NCBI GenBank assembly: GCA_003527225.1
Contig: DPXQ01000089.1
Span: forward strand, 1 to 15,671
DNA: 15,671 nucleotides
Direction of reading: 5' to 3'
From: Rhizobium sp.
GTDB lineage: Bacteria; Pseudomonadota; Alphaproteobacteria; Rhizobiales; Rhizobiaceae
How positions within the stretch are numbered: the stretch's first letter is position 1; each line of letters starts with the position of its first letter. The notes under the pieces were generated by a model. It made no database searches and had not been told where the DNA came from. It saw only the letters and a list, made by a program, of their open reading frames with translations. Positions 14,853-15,671 of this stretch are shown in pieces. The position numbers and the translations under genes were made by a program.

Positions 14853-15123
14853 CCGCGCCAGGCGCGACCGCCGCGGATGTCTCGCCGCCGGTCCTGCCGT
14901 CGCCAGCATTCTTCTTTCCGGTCGTCTGTCCCTTGCCTCCGCGAAACCGTCCGGCGATGTCCTCGAACGCCGCCTGAAGTGTGGCCTCGTCGATCTCGAT
15001 TTCGCCGAGACCGGCTTTGAGCGCGATCCTGCCGATGCGCTCCGCGTCGCGTGTCTCGGCTGCTTTGAGTTGATCCTGGAGCTTCGCGATTTCTTCCCTG
15101 ATCTTCGACGACGGTTTCTTCAT
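14827..15123 (-). CDS. traC: TraC: relaxosome accessory protein
   Basis: The 98-residue product opens with [20 protein letters not shown], then [20 protein letters not shown] and [17 protein letters not shown], the conserved core of Ti-type TraC. This is a long helical segment similar to the mobilisation protein MobC/TraC group. The C-terminal third is Gly/Ala/Thr-rich and likely disordered. TraC is thought to act with TraA at oriT. The start at 15123 is supported by AGGGAG upstream on the minus strand; a longer frame to 15279 would run through the tra box and was rejected. It is the first gene of traCDG, divergent from traA. Confidence 0.92.
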   Translation of the reverse strand: MKKPSSKIREEIAKLQDQLKAAETRDAERIGRIALKAGLGEIEIDEATLQAAFEDIAGRFRGGKGQTTGKKNAGDGRTGGETSAAVAPGADAGSAGEA

Positions 15124-15197
15124 TCCGGTGGCACTCCCTGGCTGTCTTGGCGTTGCATTCGCGACGCCAACACTCCTCCGGATGCGCTCTTCGGAAA

Positions 15198-15215
15198 ATG
15201 TGCAGATTTGCACGT
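15198..15215. promoter_or_regulatory. Candidate tra box (TraR-AHL binding site)
   Basis: ATGTGCAGATTTGCACGT matches 16 of 18 bases of the Ti plasmid tra box consensus ATGTGCAGATCTGCACAT. The left half-site is perfect and the right half-site has two changes. Its place between divergent traC and traA is where Ti plasmids carry a tra box. Activation of transfer by a TraR-type regulator with an acyl-homoserine lactone is therefore likely, although traR and traI are not in the window. Confidence 0.82.
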
Positions 15216-15228
15216 CGGCAAGGCCGAC
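15214..15228. repeat. Inverted repeat abutting the tra box
   Basis: GTCGGC-AAG-GCCGAC is a perfect 6-bp inverted repeat that shares two bases with the right edge of the tra box. It could be a second protein site or a small hairpin near the 5' end of a tra transcript. I do not know a Ti plasmid counterpart. Confidence 0.45.
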
Positions 15229-15267
15229 ACTTTGGAGGATGATCCCGGCCGTTCCGAAGGAGCGGCT

Positions 15268-15300
15268 CCAAGGGCGCAATTATACGTCGCTGACGCGACG
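15268..15300 (-). other. oriT: Ti/RSF1010 (MOBQ)-type origin of transfer
   Basis: The minus strand reads TATAATTGCG-CCCTTGG. The part TAATTGCGCCCT differs at one of 12 bases from the RSF1010 nic region TAAGTGCGCCCT. By analogy, cleavage falls between G and C opposite plus-strand 15275/15274. Ten bases away, on the 5' side of nic on the cut strand, CGTCGC-TGAC-GCGACG (15285-15300) is the inverted repeat expected for relaxase recognition. Position between traC and traA, repeat and nic sequence all agree with Ti plasmid oriT. Confidence 0.92.
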
Positions 15301-15370
15301 CCTTGCGTTGAGGCCTGAGCGGCCTGGCCAGCTCCCGACGAACAAGGTTCGAACCAGGAGCTTTGTCGCC

Positions 15371-15671
15371 GTGGCCATCGCCCATTTCTCCGTCAGCATC
15401 GTCAGCCGCGGCGACGGCCGCAGTGCGGTGCTGTCGGTTGCCTACCGGCATTGTGCGAAGATGGAGTACGAGCGCGAGGCCCGCACCATCGACTACACCC
15501 GGAAAGAAGGGCTGCTGCACGAGGAATTCCTGCTTCCGGCCGATGCCCCGAAATGGGCGCATATGCTGATTGCCGATCGCTCGATTGCGGGTGCTTCGGA
15601 GACCTTCTGGAACAAGGTCGAGGTCTTCGAAAAGCGCTCCGATGCCCAGCTTGCCAAGGACTTGACCATTG
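15371..15671 (+). CDS. traA: TraA: MOBQ relaxase/helicase (3' truncated by window end)
   Basis: One hundred codons of the N-terminus are visible. They open with VAIAHFSVSIVSRGDGRSAV (GTG start) and continue with LSVAYRHCAKMEYEREARTI, the start of Ti-type TraA. Tyr25 in AYRHC aligns by position with the nicking tyrosine of RSF1010 MobA, so it is the probable catalytic residue. Full-length family members are over 1,000 residues, with relaxase then RecD-like helicase domains; those and the histidine triad are outside the window. AGGAG at 15356-15360 lies 10 bases before the GTG, and no nearer ATG fits the conserved start. It is divergent from traC and just right of oriT. Confidence 0.95.
   Translation, partial: MAIAHFSVSIVSRGDGRSAVLSVAYRHCAKMEYEREARTIDYTRKEGLLHEEFLLPADAPKWAHMLIADRSIAGASETFWNKVEVFEKRSDAQLAKDLTI

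Larger units (their letters stand above)
15124..15370. promoter_or_regulatory. traC-traA intergenic control region with oriT
   Basis: This 247-bp gap separates the two divergent tra operons. It holds a tra box (15198-15215), an adjoining inverted repeat GTCGGC-AAG-GCCGAC (15214-15228), and the oriT core with its inverted repeat (15268-15300). In Ti plasmids the same gap carries the divergent traC and traA promoters activated by TraR. I cannot place -35 and -10 elements with confidence. Confidence 0.8.

Noticed and set aside
14753..15562. Open frame of 269 codons on the minus strand across traC, oriT and traA
   Set aside because: It overlaps traC in another frame, runs through the tra box and oriT, and is antisense to the conserved traA start.
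1..15671. CRISPR arrays, tRNA or rRNA genes, insertion sequences, attachment sites
   Set aside because: No regularly spaced repeats, tRNA cloverleaf, transposase or integrase gene, or paired terminal repeats were seen by eye.

Overview
The window is about 15.7 kb of GC-rich DNA from an alphaproteobacterium of the Rhizobiales (Rhizobium/Agrobacterium/Sinorhizobium/Ochrobactrum type). It is almost certainly part of a conjugative plasmid or a related integrated element. The clearest evidence is at the right end: traG-traD-traC read leftward, traA reads rightward, and an RSF1010/Ti-type oriT lies between them. This is the DNA-processing layout of Agrobacterium Ti plasmids. A near-consensus tra box in the same gap suggests control by a TraR-type quorum-sensing activator that is not in the window. 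No tRNA, rRNA, CRISPR array, transposase or replication initiator was found.

Layout from left to right. (1) 1-1650 is the C-terminal half of a giant SF2 helicase/methylase of the kind carried by rhizobial plasmids. (2) 1771-2208 encodes an unrecognised 145-residue protein. (3) 2209-2774 is a gene-free leader rich in inverted repeats. (4) 2775-4619 encodes a large ParB-fold protein with no ParA beside it, followed by a terminator. (5) 4721-6661 is a tight cassette of four genes joined by ATGA overlaps; one has a DUF7007-like sequence and none has a known function. (6) A Cys-less PhnA-domain gene reads the opposite way (6671-6976). (7) Beyond a 530-bp gene-free stretch come an unrecognised 195-residue protein (7507-8094) and ArdC antirestriction protein (8414-9337). 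(8) vapBC (9485-10131) is followed by the remnant of a second antitoxin. (9) An 800-bp structured gene-free stretch precedes a DUF736 gene (10935-11252) and a 56-residue gene (11555-11725). (10) HU, a WGR-domain protein, traG, traD and traC follow on the minus strand, then oriT/tra box and the start of traA.

How it works together. By homology to the RSF1010 nic site, TraA should cut the minus strand at about 15274/15275, so that the strand leading leftward enters the recipient first. Most of the window would then be the leading region. The helicase, ParB-like, cassette, 195-residue protein, ArdC, VapBC, DUF736 and 56-residue genes all lie on the plus strand and read toward oriT, so the entering single strand is their template. 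The tra, HU, WGR and PhnA-domain genes lie on the other strand. Several plus-strand genes have long, hairpin-rich, GC-rich gene-free sequence in front. This matches what is expected of an establishment/anti-defence region expressed early in the recipient, possibly from folded single-stranded promoters. The gene identities are well supported by sequence. The transfer direction and early-expression model are inference.
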